Assembly: GCF_016124325.1 (NCBI RefSeq)
Contig: NZ_WGNY01000008.1
Location: forward strand, 62,001 to 126,000
Reading direction: 5' to 3'
Source: Phenylobacterium sp.
GTDB taxonomy: Bacteria > Pseudomonadota > Alphaproteobacteria > Caulobacterales > Caulobacteraceae
DNA length: 64,000 nt
Below the pieces are notes generated by a model. The model was not told the DNA's origin. It ran no database searches and saw nothing but the letters and a program-made list of their open reading frames with translations. A program made the position numbers and the translations under genes. Positions 49,692 to 60,565 of the stretch are shown here, piece by piece (positions within the stretch are counted from its first letter, which is position 1; each line of letters starts with the position of its first letter).

Positions 49692-51229
49692 GGGCTCTCG
49701 CCCTTGCCGGCCGGCGCCACGGCCTGGGCCAGCCGGGTCAGGCTGTCCTTCAGCTCGTCGCGCGCGGCGGGGTCGAGCCGCCGTTCGGTCTCGATCCGGG
49801 TCATCAAGGGCCCGCAATGGGCCTCCAGCCAGCCCGGCGTCTGCGCGCGGAAGGCGTCGATCCTGTCGAGCGGCAGGGCGTCGAGCAGGCCTTCCTGCAG
49901 CGCGAACAGTTCGGCGACTTCGTTCGCCAGCGGCATCGGCGCGTACTGCGGCTGGGTCAGGATCGCCCGGATACGGCGGCCGTGGTCGATGCGCGCCTGG
50001 GTCCGCGGGTCGAGCGTCGTGGAGAACCGCGTGAACAGTTCCAGTTCCAGGAACTGGGCGTAGTCGAGCCGCAGGCCGCCCGCGAGATCCTTCAGCACCG
50101 GCGCCTGGGTCTTGCCGCCCACCCGGCTCACGCTCAGCCCAATGTCCACCGCCGGCTTCTGACCCTCGTCGAACAGCTTCGAGCTCAGCACGATCTGGCC
50201 GTCGGTGATCGAGATCAGGTTGGTCGGGATGTAGGCGCTGAGGTTGCCGCCCTCGGTCTGGGCGATCGGCAGGGCGGTCAGCGAGCCGCCGCCCAGGGCC
50301 GGCGACAGCTTGGCCGCCCGCTCCAGCATCCGCGCGTGGATATGGAACACGTCGCCGGGGTAGGCCTCGCGCCCGGATGGCTGGCGCATCAGCAGCGACA
50401 GTTCGCGGTGGGTGGCGGCGTGCTTGGTCAGGTCGTCGATCACGACCAGGGCGTGGCCGCCGCGGTCGCGGACCTGCTCGGCGATGGTCATGCCGGCGTA
50501 GGGCGCGATCCATTGCAGGCCGGGCGGGGTCGCGGGGCCGGCGACCACGAAAACACAGCGTTTCGGATCCCCATACGCGCCGATCGCCTCGATCACCTGG
50601 CGCGTGGACGACGACTTCTGGCCGACCGCGACGTAGACGCAGACCACGTCCGAGCGGCGCTGGTTGATGATGGTGTCGGTGGCGATCGCCGTCTTGCCGG
50701 TCTCGCGGTCACCGATGATCAGCTCGCGCTGGCCGCGGCCCAGGGCGAAGAGCGCGTCGATCAGCTTGACGCCGGTCTGCAGCGGCTCGGTCACCAGATC
50801 GCGGTCGATGATGCGCGGCGCGGGCCGCTCGATCGGGTCGAACCGCTCGGCGACGATGGCGGGTCCGCCATCCAGCGGCCGCCCCAGCGGATCGACCACC
50901 CGGCCCAGCAGCCCCTCGCCCACCGGTACGGACGCCACCGTCCCCAGCGGCCGCGCCGCGTCGCCCGCCGCCACCGGCAAGTCGTCGAGCAGCACGACGC
51001 CGACTTCGGTCTCGTCGAGGATCTGCACGAGCCCGGTCGCTCCGCTCTCGAAGCGCACCAGGCCGCCGAGTTCGAGGTCCGGCAGGCCGCGTAGGCGCGC
51101 CACTCCGTCGCCGGCCTGTTCCACGAAGCCCAGCTGCTCAGGGCGCGGGGTCAGGTCGGCAGCCGCCAGCCGCCCCTCGGCCCCCTCCAGCCACGCGTCG
51201 ACGGCGGACCTAAGCGTCGTCACGGACAA
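49688..51229 (-). CDS. atpA: N-ATPase alpha subunit
   Basis: This 513-residue protein has the F1 alpha nucleotide-binding motif [15 protein letters not shown]. It also has [39 protein letters not shown] and the conserved SISDGQI-like [13 protein letters not shown]. It forms the catalytic hexamer with the beta subunit. It overlaps the end of the b-subunit gene by 20 nt, so translation is coupled. Confidence 0.95.
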   Translation of the reverse strand: MSVTTLRSAVDAWLEGAEGRLAAADLTPRPEQLGFVEQAGDGVARLRGLPDLELGGLVRFESGATGLVQILDETEVGVVLLDDLPVAAGDAARPLGTVASVPVGEGLLGRVVDPLGRPLDGGPAIVAERFDPIERPAPRIIDRDLVTEPLQTGVKLIDALFALGRGQRELIIGDRETGKTAIATDTIINQRRSDVVCVYVAVGQKSSSTRQVIEAIGAYGDPKRCVFVVAGPATPPGLQWIAPYAGMTIAEQVRDRGGHALVVIDDLTKHAATHRELSLLMRQPSGREAYPGDVFHIHARMLERAAKLSPALGGGSLTALPIAQTEGGNLSAYIPTNLISITDGQIVLSSKLFDEGQKPAVDIGLSVSRVGGKTQAPVLKDLAGGLRLDYAQFLELELFTRFSTTLDPRTQARIDHGRRIRAILTQPQYAPMPLANEVAELFALQEGLLDALPLDRIDAFRAQTPGWLEAHCGPLMTRIETERRLDPAARDELKDSLTRLAQAVAPAGKGESP

Positions 51230-51962
51230 GCTCCGCCTCGATCCGGTCGAGATCCTCGGACCAGGTGCGGCGCAGAACCGTGAAGGGGAAGCGCACCTCG
51301 GCCCCGGCGATGAGTCCGGGATCCACCCGGAACACCGGCGCGGCCGGAACCCCCAGCACCTGCTCCAGCCGTTCGCGCAGCCGCCTGGTCCTGGCCGCCG
51401 AGAGCGGCGCGGCGCTCGCCACCTCGAAGACCGCGCCCGGTTCGCCCAGGCGGCCGGCGATCTGCGTCCGGGTCTCGGCCGGCAGGGCTTCCAGGTCGGC
51501 GCAAAGCTGGTCGACGAGGTGGTCCTGCACCGCTTCGGCGAGGTCGCGGTCCAGCAGCTTGCGCGCGATGGCGCCGCCCAGCGTGGCCGCCCGCCGGCCC
51601 ACCGTCCGCGCCGCCTCGGCCTGTTCGCGGGCCAGCGCCTTCCGGGCCTCGGCCGTCAGCGCCTCGGCGTCGTGGCCGGCCTTCTCCAGCAGGGACTTGC
51701 GCTCGGCCTCGGCCGCCGAACGCGCCTGGGCCAGCACCTCGTCGCGCGATTTCGCCAGCGCCGCGCGCTCGGCTTCGAGCTGGCTCCGCTCGGCCTCCAC
51801 CGCCGCCCGGGCCTGGGCGCCGTCGGCCGTCAGCCGGTCGGCCTCGGCCTGGCGCGCGGCGATCGCCGCCAGCACCGGCTTGTAGAGGAACCGGTGGAGC
51901 AGCCACACCAGGATGAGGAAGTTGGCCGCCTGGAGTCCCAGGGTCCAGAAGTCGATCTGCAT
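51210..51962 (-). CDS. atpF: N-ATPase b subunit, long form
   Basis: This 250-residue subunit has one N-terminal membrane helix ([17 protein letters not shown]), a long charged Ala/Glu/Arg coiled coil to about residue 150, and a globular C-terminal ~90 residues ([32 protein letters not shown]). The tail resembles the delta subunit of ordinary F1. Ordinary b subunits are about 160 residues, and this operon has no delta gene, so the peripheral stalk function of delta is probably carried here. The start overlaps the c-subunit stop (TGATG). Confidence 0.9.
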   Translation of the reverse strand: MQIDFWTLGLQAANFLILVWLLHRFLYKPVLAAIAARQAEADRLTADGAQARAAVEAERSQLEAERAALAKSRDEVLAQARSAAEAERKSLLEKAGHDAEALTAEARKALAREQAEAARTVGRRAATLGGAIARKLLDRDLAEAVQDHLVDQLCADLEALPAETRTQIAGRLGEPGAVFEVASAAPLSAARTRRLRERLEQVLGVPAAPVFRVDPGLIAGAEVRFPFTVLRRTWSEDLDRIEAELVRDDA

Positions 51963-52207
51963 CAGTGGACGAACGGATTGGCGAACAGCACCAGGAGCGC
52001 GATCACGAGCGCGTAGATGGCGGTGGTCTCGATCATCGCCAGGCCCACGAACAGGGTCCGCGAGATCACCCCGGCGGCGTCGGGCTGGCGGGCGATGGCG
52101 TCCATGGCCGCCGCCACGGCCTTGCCCTCGGCGAGCGCCGGGCCGATCGCGCCCAAGCCCACCGAGAAGGCGGCGGCGATGATGCTGATATGGGGCAGGT
52201 AATCCAT
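51962..52207 (-). CDS. atpE: N-ATPase c subunit (rotor ring)
   Basis: This 81-residue hairpin of two transmembrane helices is joined by the RQPDA loop. Helix 2 has the ion-carrying Glu60 followed by Thr61, Thr62 and Tyr65 (IETTAIY), the pattern of Na+-binding c subunits. Helix 1 has Glu27 where those proteins usually have Gln. N-type rotor rings can carry two acidic residues, and the Burkholderia ring was reported to bind protons (my recollection), so ion specificity remains open. Confidence 0.93.
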   Translation of the reverse strand: MDYLPHISIIAAAFSVGLGAIGPALAEGKAVAAAMDAIARQPDAAGVISRTLFVGLAMIETTAIYALVIALLVLFANPFVH

Positions 52208-52214
52208 GCGGGCC

Positions 52215-52886
52215 TCACGCTGAGCGGGACGAACTCACCGCTCCGCCGATGAAGACCATCGCCAGCACGGTGAAGATGTAGGCCTGGATCAGGCCGGTGA
52301 GCAGTTCGAGCGCCATGAACGGGACCGGCGCGAACAGGCCGACCAGCGAGAGCACGACGCCGATGATGAAGACCCCGCTCATGATGTTCCCGAACAGGCG
52401 GACCATCAGCGAGAAGGCGCGGGTGAACTCCGAGATCAGGTTGAGCGGCAGCATCAGCCAGGTCGGCCGGGCGAAATCGGCCAGATAGGGGCCCAGCCCC
52501 TTGGCGCGCACGCCGAACCAGTGGGTGGCGCAGAAGACGATGGCCGCCAGCGCCGCGTCGGTCTCGATGTGGGCCGTCGGCGGCTCCAGCCCGGGGATCA
52601 GCGAGAGCAGGTTGGCCGAGGCCACGAACACGAAGAGGCCGCCCAGGAAAGCGATGTAGGGTCCAGGATCGGCCCGCAGCGTCTCGCGGACCTGCCCCTG
52701 CACGCCCGTGACCAGTAGTTCCAGCGCCGCCTGGAGCCGGCCGGGCCGGGTCTTGAGGTTCCGCGTGGCCAGCGCCGCGCCCACGGTCAGCGCCGCCATC
52801 AGCCCCCAGGTGGTCGCCACCGTGTCGGAGATCGGAACCGGCCCAAGGTGGAAGATGACCGTGGTGCTGAGGGGGGAACGGATCAC
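52215..52886 (-). CDS. atpB: N-ATPase a subunit
   Basis: This 223-residue membrane protein has about six helices and the critical arginine in SLMVRLFGNIMSG, equivalent to Arg210 of E. coli. The conserved MLPLNLISEFTRAFSL precedes it. Together with the c ring it forms the ion path. It starts at a GTG overlapping the AtpR stop (GTGA) and ends 7 nt before atpE. It is shorter at the N-terminus than housekeeping a subunits. Confidence 0.9.
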   Translation of the reverse strand: MIRSPLSTTVIFHLGPVPISDTVATTWGLMAALTVGAALATRNLKTRPGRLQAALELLVTGVQGQVRETLRADPGPYIAFLGGLFVFVASANLLSLIPGLEPPTAHIETDAALAAIVFCATHWFGVRAKGLGPYLADFARPTWLMLPLNLISEFTRAFSLMVRLFGNIMSGVFIIGVVLSLVGLFAPVPFMALELLTGLIQAYIFTVLAMVFIGGAVSSSRSA

Positions 52887-53155
52887 GCCACGCCCCCCAG
52901 CCGCCGCACCACGACGATCCGCGCGAGCACGACGCCAAGCGCGCAGGCCAGCAACGGCCCGGCGCCCTGCAAGGCGGCCAGGACCAGCAGGGCCGCCATC
53001 ACGGCGAGCCGCCCGAAGTGGATGGCCGCCGAGCGCCACACCGCGCCCTCGACGTAGAGGGAGGCGTTCTTGCGCAGCAGCAGGAAGCTCGCCGCGCCCA
53101 GCGCCAGGCCGGCCGCGAAGAACGCCGCGAGGCGGGCGAGGTCGCCGAGGCTCAT
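52883..53155 (-). CDS. atpR: N-ATPase-specific membrane protein AtpR
   Basis: This 90-residue protein has three hydrophobic segments with charged residues between them (AAFFAAGLALGAASFLLLRK; HFGRLAVMAALLVLAAL; GPLLACALGVVLARIVVVRR). It is at the fixed AtpR position of N-ATPase operons, between atpQ and atpB, with 4-nt overlaps on both sides. AtpR is thought to help c-ring assembly or ion selection. Confidence 0.85.
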   Translation of the reverse strand: MSLGDLARLAAFFAAGLALGAASFLLLRKNASLYVEGAVWRSAAIHFGRLAVMAALLVLAALQGAGPLLACALGVVLARIVVVRRLGGVA

Positions 53156-53447
53156 GAGCGGTCCTCCCTCTGAATCTCCTCGATCCGGCGCCAGGCCAGC
53201 ACGCAGCCCAGCGTCAGGCCGGCCACGATCAGCGCGCCGGTCCAGAAGATGCCGGCGTCGAACCGGCGGTCCAGCCAGCGGCCCAGGAACAGTCCGCCGA
53301 CGGTGGGCGTCACGACGAGCCAGCCCAACGCCCCGATCATGGCGAGATTGCGGGCCAGGGACCGTTCGCCGTGCGCCTGCCAGTAGGCCCGCCGGGCGGC
53401 GCGGCGGGCCACGGAGCGGGCCAGATCGTCGCCGTTCGGAGGCTCGC

Positions 53448-53451
<4 letters not shown>
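53152..53451 (-). CDS. atpQ: N-ATPase-specific AtpI-like protein AtpQ
   Basis: This 99-residue protein has a charged N-terminus and two transmembrane helices (MIGALGWLVVTPTVGGLFLG and IFWTGALIVAGLTLGCVLAW). It matches AtpI/Q-type accessory proteins, and the position between atpC and atpR is diagnostic for the N-ATPase operon. Its start and stop overlap the neighbours by 4 nt each. Confidence 0.85.
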
Positions 53452-55355
<1,904 letters not shown>

Positions 55356-55371
55356 GCGCGCCGTCACGGCC

Positions 55372-55385
55372 TTGACGCGCGTCAA
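55372..55385. promoter_or_regulatory. FNR/FixK-type binding box
   Basis: TTGACGCGCGTCAA is a perfect 14-bp palindrome that fits the FNR/FixK consensus TTGAY-N4-RTCAA. It is centred 78 nt upstream of the atpD ATG and 111 nt upstream of the GMC gene on the other strand. It would make N-ATPase expression respond to low oxygen. Confidence 0.6.
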
Positions 55386-55489
55386 GCACGCCACACGCCG
55401 CGCCTGTGGACGGGCGGCGCCTGCGACTTGGCCTTGCGGCGGCAGTGGGACAAGGTGGGGTCCGTACCTCAGCCTGCGGAAGGGAGCGC

Positions 55490-57190
55490 ATGGCCGAACC
55501 CTATGATGTGATCGTCGTCGGCTCGGGGGCCGGCGGCGGAATGAGCGCGTACCACCTGACCCGTTCGGGCCTGAAGGTGCTGATGCTGGAGGCGGGCCGC
55601 GACTACGACCCGACCACCGAGACCCCGATGTTCAACATCCCGGCCCAGGCGCCGCTGCGCGGGACCTCGACGCCCGACAAGCCGTTCGGCTTCTACGACG
55701 CCACGGTCGACGGCGGCTGGGAGGTGCCCAACGAGCCCTACACGGTGGCGGAGGGGTCCGAGCCCTTCATCTGGTGGCGGCCGCGGATGCTGGGCGGGCG
55801 CACCAACCATTGGGGCCGCATCTCCCTGCGGTTCGGGCCGCTCGACTTCAAGCCGCGCAGCCGCGATGGCCTGGGCTACGACTGGCCCATCACCTACGAC
55901 GACCTCGCCCCCTGGTACGACAGGACCGAAAAGCTGGTCGGGGTGACCGGCGCGTCGCCGCCCATGGGCCTGACCAACACGCCCGACTCGCCGCCCGGCT
56001 GCCTGCTGGAGGCGCCGCCGCCCCGGGCCTTCGAGCTCTTCTACGCCCGCGCCTTCAAGGCCATGGACATCCCGGTGATCCCCATGCACGGGGCCGTGGT
56101 CACCCAGGCGATGAAGGACCGCAACACCTGCGTCTTCGCCACCGCCTGCGGACGCGGCTGCGCGCTGGGCGCCAACTTCCAGTCGACGACGGTGCTGATC
56201 CCGCCGGCCAAGGCGACCGGCAACCTGACGATCCAGGCCAACGCGCTCGTCTACCAGGTCGACCTCGACAAGGCCGGCAAGGCCAAGGGCGTCACCTACG
56301 TCGACCGCGTCACCGGCGAGCATCACTCGGTCACGGCGAAGGCTGTCGTGCTGGCGGCCGGATCGGGCGAGACCGCCCGCATCCTGCTGAACTCCAAGAG
56401 CTCGGCCTTCCCCGACGGCCTCTGCAACACCCACGGCATGGTCGGCCGCTACCTGATGGACAGCGTCGGCCTGAACGTCACCGGCCAGTTCCCGGCGCTG
56501 GAGGGCCTGCCGCCCACCAACGACGACGGCATGAGCGTCGAGCACACCTACGTGCCTTGGTGGGGCTACGACCGCCACAAGGAGCTGGGCTTCCCGCGCG
56601 GCTATCACATCGAGATCGGCGGCGGCCGTCAGATGCCCTCCGTCGGCATGGCGCGCCTGCTGGACGAGGACGACCTCAGCGTCGGCGACGACCTGCGCGC
56701 CAACCTGCGCAACCGCTTCGGCAGCGTGATCAGCTTCAACGGCCGCGGCGAGATGATCCCCAACGACGACTGCTATTGCGAGCTCGATCCGAAGGTGAAG
56801 GACAAGTGGGGCATTCCGGCCCTGCGTTTCCACTGGAAGTGGGGCGAGAGCGAGACGCGCCAGGCCGCCCACATGACCCAGACCTTCCTGGAGGTGATCG
56901 ACCGCCTGGGCGGCAAGGCCCTGGGCCAGGTGGAGACCGACGGGCGCAAGGCCATCTCCAAGGGCGGCGAGATGATCCACGAGGTCGGCACCGCCCGCAT
57001 GGGCGCCTCGGAGAACGACTCCGTGGTCAATCAGTACGGACAGAGCTGGGCCGTGCCGAACCTGTTCATCACCGACGGCGCGGTGCTGGTCTCCAGCCCC
57101 GACAAGAACCCGACGCTCTCGATCCTGGCGCTGGCCTGGCGCTCCGCCGACCACCTGGCGCAACTGGCCAAGACTGGGGGACTGGCATGA
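55490..57190 (+). CDS. GMC flavoprotein, glucoside 3-dehydrogenase catalytic subunit-like (module 1)
   Basis: This 566-residue FAD enzyme has an N-terminal FAD motif YDVIVVGSGAGGGMSAYHL and the region WWRPRMLGGRTNHWGRISLR. At the C-terminus are MIHEVGTARMG (with the catalytic His) and NLFITDGAVLVSSPDKNPTLSILAL. A CX5CX3C cluster, CVFATACGRGC, lies near residue 218. The paired small subunit and DUF1080 gene behind it match glucoside 3-dehydrogenases, including the lactose LacA type in Caulobacter (my recollection). It would oxidise C3-OH of a glycoside in the periplasm. The ATG at 55490 has an AGGGAG site. Confidence 0.85.
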   Translation: MAEPYDVIVVGSGAGGGMSAYHLTRSGLKVLMLEAGRDYDPTTETPMFNIPAQAPLRGTSTPDKPFGFYDATVDGGWEVPNEPYTVAEGSEPFIWWRPRMLGGRTNHWGRISLRFGPLDFKPRSRDGLGYDWPITYDDLAPWYDRTEKLVGVTGASPPMGLTNTPDSPPGCLLEAPPPRAFELFYARAFKAMDIPVIPMHGAVVTQAMKDRNTCVFATACGRGCALGANFQSTTVLIPPAKATGNLTIQANALVYQVDLDKAGKAKGVTYVDRVTGEHHSVTAKAVVLAAGSGETARILLNSKSSAFPDGLCNTHGMVGRYLMDSVGLNVTGQFPALEGLPPTNDDGMSVEHTYVPWWGYDRHKELGFPRGYHIEIGGGRQMPSVGMARLLDEDDLSVGDDLRANLRNRFGSVISFNGRGEMIPNDDCYCELDPKVKDKWGIPALRFHWKWGESETRQAAHMTQTFLEVIDRLGGKALGQVETDGRKAISKGGEMIHEVGTARMGASENDSVVNQYGQSWAVPNLFITDGAVLVSSPDKNPTLSILALAWRSADHLAQLAKTGGLA

Positions 57191-57816
57191 GCGACGAGAC
57201 CCCCAAGCCCTACCAACCCAAGATCGACCGCCGCACGGCGCTCATCTGGGTGGGCGTGGTCGGGGCGGCCACCGCCGTCGGCGCGGGCGTCGTCGTCTAT
57301 GGCCACAAGACGGGCGGCAAGGCCGAGGCCCAGGGCTACGGCACCGATCCCAAGCTGGTCGAGCCCGAGAAGGCGCCCTGGCCGCGGATCATGAGCGAGG
57401 CGCAGTTGCAGACCGCCGCCATCCTCGCCGACTTCATCCTGCCCGCCAGCGGGACCGCGCCCGCGGCCAGCGCCCTCGGCATCCCCGACTTCGTCGACGA
57501 ATGGGTCAGCGCGCCCTACCCCGACCAGCTGAAGGACCGCCCGGTCATCCTCGAGGGGCTGGACCGGCTGACTCCGTCGATCCAGCCGCCGGAGGGGCGG
57601 CAGGCGGCGCTGGAGGCCCTGGCCAAATCCGATGACGAGAAGACCCGCGCCTTCTTCAAGCGTTTCCGGGCGCTGACGATCGGCGCCTACTACACCACCG
57701 AGGCCGGCTTCAAGGACATCGGCTACATCGGCAATGTGGCGCGCACGTCCGACCCCGGGCCCTCCGCGGCGGTGAAGGCGGCGCTGGAAGTCCAGCTCGT
57801 CAAGCTGGGTCTCTAG
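57187..57816 (+). CDS. Small (gluconate 2-dehydrogenase subunit 3-like) subunit, module 1
   Basis: This 209-residue protein has a twin-arginine signal (KIDRRTALIW followed by a hydrophobic run) and the subunit-3 core: ILADFILPASGTAPAASALGIPDFVDEWV, FKRFRALTIGAYYTTEAGFKDIGYIGN. It forms a complex with the GMC subunit and carries it through the Tat system, since the GMC protein itself has no signal. The ATG overlaps the GMC stop by 4 nt. Confidence 0.87.
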   Translation: MSDETPKPYQPKIDRRTALIWVGVVGAATAVGAGVVVYGHKTGGKAEAQGYGTDPKLVEPEKAPWPRIMSEAQLQTAAILADFILPASGTAPAASALGIPDFVDEWVSAPYPDQLKDRPVILEGLDRLTPSIQPPEGRQAALEALAKSDDEKTRAFFKRFRALTIGAYYTTEAGFKDIGYIGNVARTSDPGPSAAVKAALEVQLVKLGL

Positions 57817-57827
57817 GAGTGATGCGC

Positions 57828-58505
57828 ATGAAGCTGCTCGCGTTCGGCCTGGCGCTCCTGGCCGCCGGCCCCGCCCTGGCCCAGCCCAACGTGCTGACGC
57901 CGGCCGAGCAGGCCGCCGGCTGGAAGCTGCTGTTCGACGGCCATTCGACCGCCGGCTGGCGCGGGTTCAAGGCCTCAGCGCCCGATCGCGGCTGGCATGT
58001 CGAGGACGGCGCGCTCATGCCCGATCCGAAGACGTCCAAGGACATCATGACCAAGGACAGCTTCGAGAACTTCGAGCTCGCCTTCGAATGGAAGATCAGC
58101 CCCAAGGGCAATTCCGGGGTGATGTTCCATGTCGTCGAGGACGGCGACGAGACCTATTTCAGCGGCCCCGAGTACCAGATCCTCGACAACTCCCGCGGCG
58201 AGCCGCCGAAGGAGCAGGCCGGATCGCTCTTCGCGCTCTATGCGCCGGTGGGCGCCGTCACCAAGCCCGTGGGCGAGTTCAACACCGCCCGCCTCGTGGT
58301 CGACCACGGCCACGTCGAGCACTGGCTGAACGGGGTGAAGGTGGTCGAGTACGACCTGGGCTCCGACGACTTCAAGGCGCGGGTCGCCGCCAGCAAGTTC
58401 AAGGCCTGGCCGCAGTTCGCCGCCAGCCCCACGGGTCACATCGCGCTCCAGAACCACGGCGACGCCGTAGCCTTCCGCGACATCAGGATCCGCGTCCTGA
58501 AGTAA
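57828..58505 (+). CDS. DUF1080 (3-keto-disaccharide hydrolase) domain protein, module 1
   Basis: This 225-residue protein has a signal peptide ending PALAQ. The DUF1080 jelly-roll pattern is GWKLLFDGHSTAGWRGF, FELAFEWKISPKGNSGVMFHV and GPEYQILDN, with HWLNGVKVVEYDLGS later. Members hydrolyse or eliminate the glycosidic bond of 3-keto-glycosides made by glucoside 3-dehydrogenase. I use the ATG at 57828, which lies 8 nt after an AGGAG; the in-frame GTG/ATG just before are too close to it. It is coupled to module 1. Confidence 0.85.
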   Translation: MKLLAFGLALLAAGPALAQPNVLTPAEQAAGWKLLFDGHSTAGWRGFKASAPDRGWHVEDGALMPDPKTSKDIMTKDSFENFELAFEWKISPKGNSGVMFHVVEDGDETYFSGPEYQILDNSRGEPPKEQAGSLFALYAPVGAVTKPVGEFNTARLVVDHGHVEHWLNGVKVVEYDLGSDDFKARVAASKFKAWPQFAASPTGHIALQNHGDAVAFRDIRIRVLK

Positions 58506-58529
58506 GGCGCGCGGCGACGCCGCCCGCGC

Positions 58530-58847
58530 CTAGCGCGCGTTGTTGGCGGCCATCTCCGTCAGGCGATGAAGCTCGGACTTGGTGATGCACTTGGGCGCCG
58601 ACCAGGCCTTACCTTCGTCGGCGAGAACCTGCTTGGCGGTCACGAAGTCGGGCGTGCCGAGGTCGCGCGAGAAGGCGCGCCAGTTCCGCTCATCCTCGCT
58701 GCAGACGTAGAGCACCTTGGTCGCGGCCGCGGGGTCCTGCCGATCCACGGCCGGCGTAACCGTCGCCGCCCGAGCCTGCTGTTCCTGAGCCTGGGCGACG
58801 CCGCCCGCCAGGGCGGTCGCGGCGATGACCAGAAGAGCCATTCGCAT
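58530..58847 (-). CDS. Small secreted protein of unknown function
   Basis: I do not recognise this 105-residue protein. It has a clear signal peptide (MRMALLVIAATALAGGVAQAQ) and two cysteines (VLYVCSED, APKCITK) that could form a disulfide in the periplasm. No CXXCH haem motif is present. The ribosome site AGGAGGA is near perfect, so it is probably well expressed. It converges on the DUF1080 gene of module 1. Confidence 0.65.
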   Translation of the reverse strand: MRMALLVIAATALAGGVAQAQEQQARAATVTPAVDRQDPAAATKVLYVCSEDERNWRAFSRDLGTPDFVTAKQVLADEGKAWSAPKCITKSELHRLTEMAANNAR

Positions 58848-59198
58848 AGCTGTTCCTCCTTTGGATGGGGTCGACCCCACTCTTGAGAGGAAGCGTAGCT
58901 CAACTTCTCGAATTGAAAAGCCAATATGACGAAGTCGCGACAATTCGATCACAAGACTGCGGAATGGCGCGCCTGAACCCGTGTTTTGACGGCCCGAAAC
59001 CCGCCTTCAGCGCCTGTAGAGCGTAATATATGACACTTTTATTGCACTTTTTTATCTATCGTCATCGCAGCGAGGACCAAACCGTCACCCGCCGTTTCCT
59101 CGATCGCGCGAGGCCGGCAGGCGTCGTTCGGGGCCACCCGCCTTGGCGGGCGCCCGTCGGCCTTCGATTCTGGTGAAGTCGGCGCCGTCGCGGCGCGC
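58848..59198. other. 351-nt intergenic region with AT-rich centre
   Basis: No gene was found here. The ribosome site of the small secreted protein lies at the left end. An AT-rich stretch at 59025-59058 (GTAATATATGACAC, then two T-rich tracts) could hold a promoter for that gene. A 6-bp CCCGCC/GGCGGG hairpin at 59137-59150 follows the leftward DUF1080 gene but has no T run. Confidence 0.4.
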
Positions 59199-60002
59199 CT
59201 ACTCCGGCAGTTCCATCAGCTCAATGTTGCGGAACTCGATCGGATTGCTCTCGCCCTGCAGCGAGACGTAGCCGCGATCCAGCGGCGCGGTTCCGCGGGC
59301 GATCAGGGCCGCGGCATGGGGATCGTCGGGGTCGAGGTTGGCGAAGCGCTTGTACTCGGTGGGGTCCAGATGGATGTCGCCGTATTCCATGACGAGCTGG
59401 CCGTTCACGTACTGGCGCACCAGCCGCGAGCCGTGGACCTCCACCTCGAACTTCACCCACTCGCCGTCCTGGAAGGTGGGCGAGGTCGAGTCCTTGCAGT
59501 GTCCCTTGAACGGGACGCCGTCGATCGAGACGGTCACCCCGGGCGTGCAGACGTTGCCCGTCGGCCGCGTCTGGCCCGGCGCGCCGCCCAGGATCTGCGC
59601 CTCCACCGAGACCGGATAGGGCTGGTCCAGCGCCATCTCGCCGGGCGCCTGGCCATGGATCATGATCCCGCTGTTGCGCACGGCCCAGGCCGCCGCGCCG
59701 GGCGTCGGCTGGTCCACGAAGCGGTACTCCAGCCGCATCCGGAAGGTCGACAAGGGCCGGTCGTAGATCAGGTGCGTGAACTCGTCCTTGAACACCGGAT
59801 ACTGGTCGTAGGCGATCTTCAGCACCCCGTCCTTCACCCGCACGGTGTCGCGCCAGTTCTCGCCCGCCGGATGGTGGTTGATCTTGACCACCCAGCCGTC
59901 GAGGTTCCGGCCGTTGAACATCGGCTTCCAGCGGCCCTTCTCGGCGGCCCCGGCCGGGACCGCGAGCGCCAGGGCCGCGGCGAAGGCGACGCGGCCGATC
60001 AT
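59199..60002 (-). CDS. DUF1080 (3-keto-disaccharide hydrolase) domain protein, module 2
   Basis: This 267-residue protein has a signal peptide (ending AVPAGAAEK) and a DUF1080 jelly-roll. The visible parts are GRWKPMFNGRNLDGWVVK, FTHLIYDRPLSTFRMRLEYRF, NSGIMIHGQAPGEM and a late GYVSLQGESNPIEFRNIEL. It shares the fold with the module 1 protein but is clearly diverged and longer, with a cysteine pair (NVCTPG, GHCKDS). It would act on the 3-keto product of the GMC enzyme at 60565. Its ATG overlaps the small-subunit stop (TGATG). Confidence 0.85.
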   Translation of the reverse strand: MIGRVAFAAALALAVPAGAAEKGRWKPMFNGRNLDGWVVKINHHPAGENWRDTVRVKDGVLKIAYDQYPVFKDEFTHLIYDRPLSTFRMRLEYRFVDQPTPGAAAWAVRNSGIMIHGQAPGEMALDQPYPVSVEAQILGGAPGQTRPTGNVCTPGVTVSIDGVPFKGHCKDSTSPTFQDGEWVKFEVEVHGSRLVRQYVNGQLVMEYGDIHLDPTEYKRFANLDPDDPHAAALIARGTAPLDRGYVSLQGESNPIEFRNIELMELPE

Positions 60003-60565
60003 CACGAGGTCGCCCAGGCCCGGCCGATCTCCTTGACGGGCACACAGCCGTGATAGGCGCCCGGCACCGGGTCGTAGCGCAGCGCCTGGGTGGCCCCGAT
60101 CTGCGAGGTGAAATAGCCCGTCGAGACCAGGTCCTTGAGCTGGCGGAAGCCGTCCGGGCCCTTGGCCCTGCGCGCCTCGGCGTCGAGGCGGGCCAACAGC
60201 GCCGTCCGCTCCGCCGGCTCCAGGGCGGCGAAGGCCTTGCCGCTCGCCGCCTGCGCGGCCGCGTCGATGGCGTCCAGCGCGGCCTTGATGCGCGCGGCGT
60301 CGTCCGGCCGGCTCCAATCGGCCAGCGTCCGGTCGACGAACTGCGGGACCCCGGCCGCCAGCGCGCCGGGCGTATCGGTGACGGGCAGCATGGCGTCGGC
60401 GGCGGCCGACAGCGTGCGAGCCTGGTCGGCGTTCAGCGCCCTCGGTGTCCAGGTCGCCACCGCCTCGGCGGCGCCGGCGATCGTCGGCAGCGTCCAGCCG
60501 GCGAGCAGCGCCCCGGCGGTCAGGCGGAAGGCGCCACGGCGGCTCAGCATGGGATGCGCGCCCAT
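60002..60565 (-). CDS. Small (gluconate 2-dehydrogenase subunit 3-like) subunit, module 2
   Basis: This 187-residue protein has a Tat signal (LSRRGAFRLTAGALLAG). The subunit-3 features are AAADAMLPVTDTPGALAAGVPQFVDRTL and LVSTGYFTSQIGATQALRYDPVPGAYHGCVP, the latter a well-conserved ending of this family. It should carry the adjacent GMC subunit to the periplasm. The ATG at 60565 overlaps the GMC stop (TGATG) and has a GGGGA upstream; an ATG at 60550 is possible. Confidence 0.87.
   Translation of the reverse strand: MGAHPMLSRRGAFRLTAGALLAGWTLPTIAGAAEAVATWTPRALNADQARTLSAAADAMLPVTDTPGALAAGVPQFVDRTLADWSRPDDAARIKAALDAIDAAAQAASGKAFAALEPAERTALLARLDAEARRAKGPDGFRQLKDLVSTGYFTSQIGATQALRYDPVPGAYHGCVPVKEIGRAWATS

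Noticed and set aside
59137..59150. CCCGCC/GGCGGG hairpin as terminator of the leftward module 2 operon
   Set aside because: The loop is only 2-4 nt and no T run follows on either strand, so intrinsic termination is not supported.
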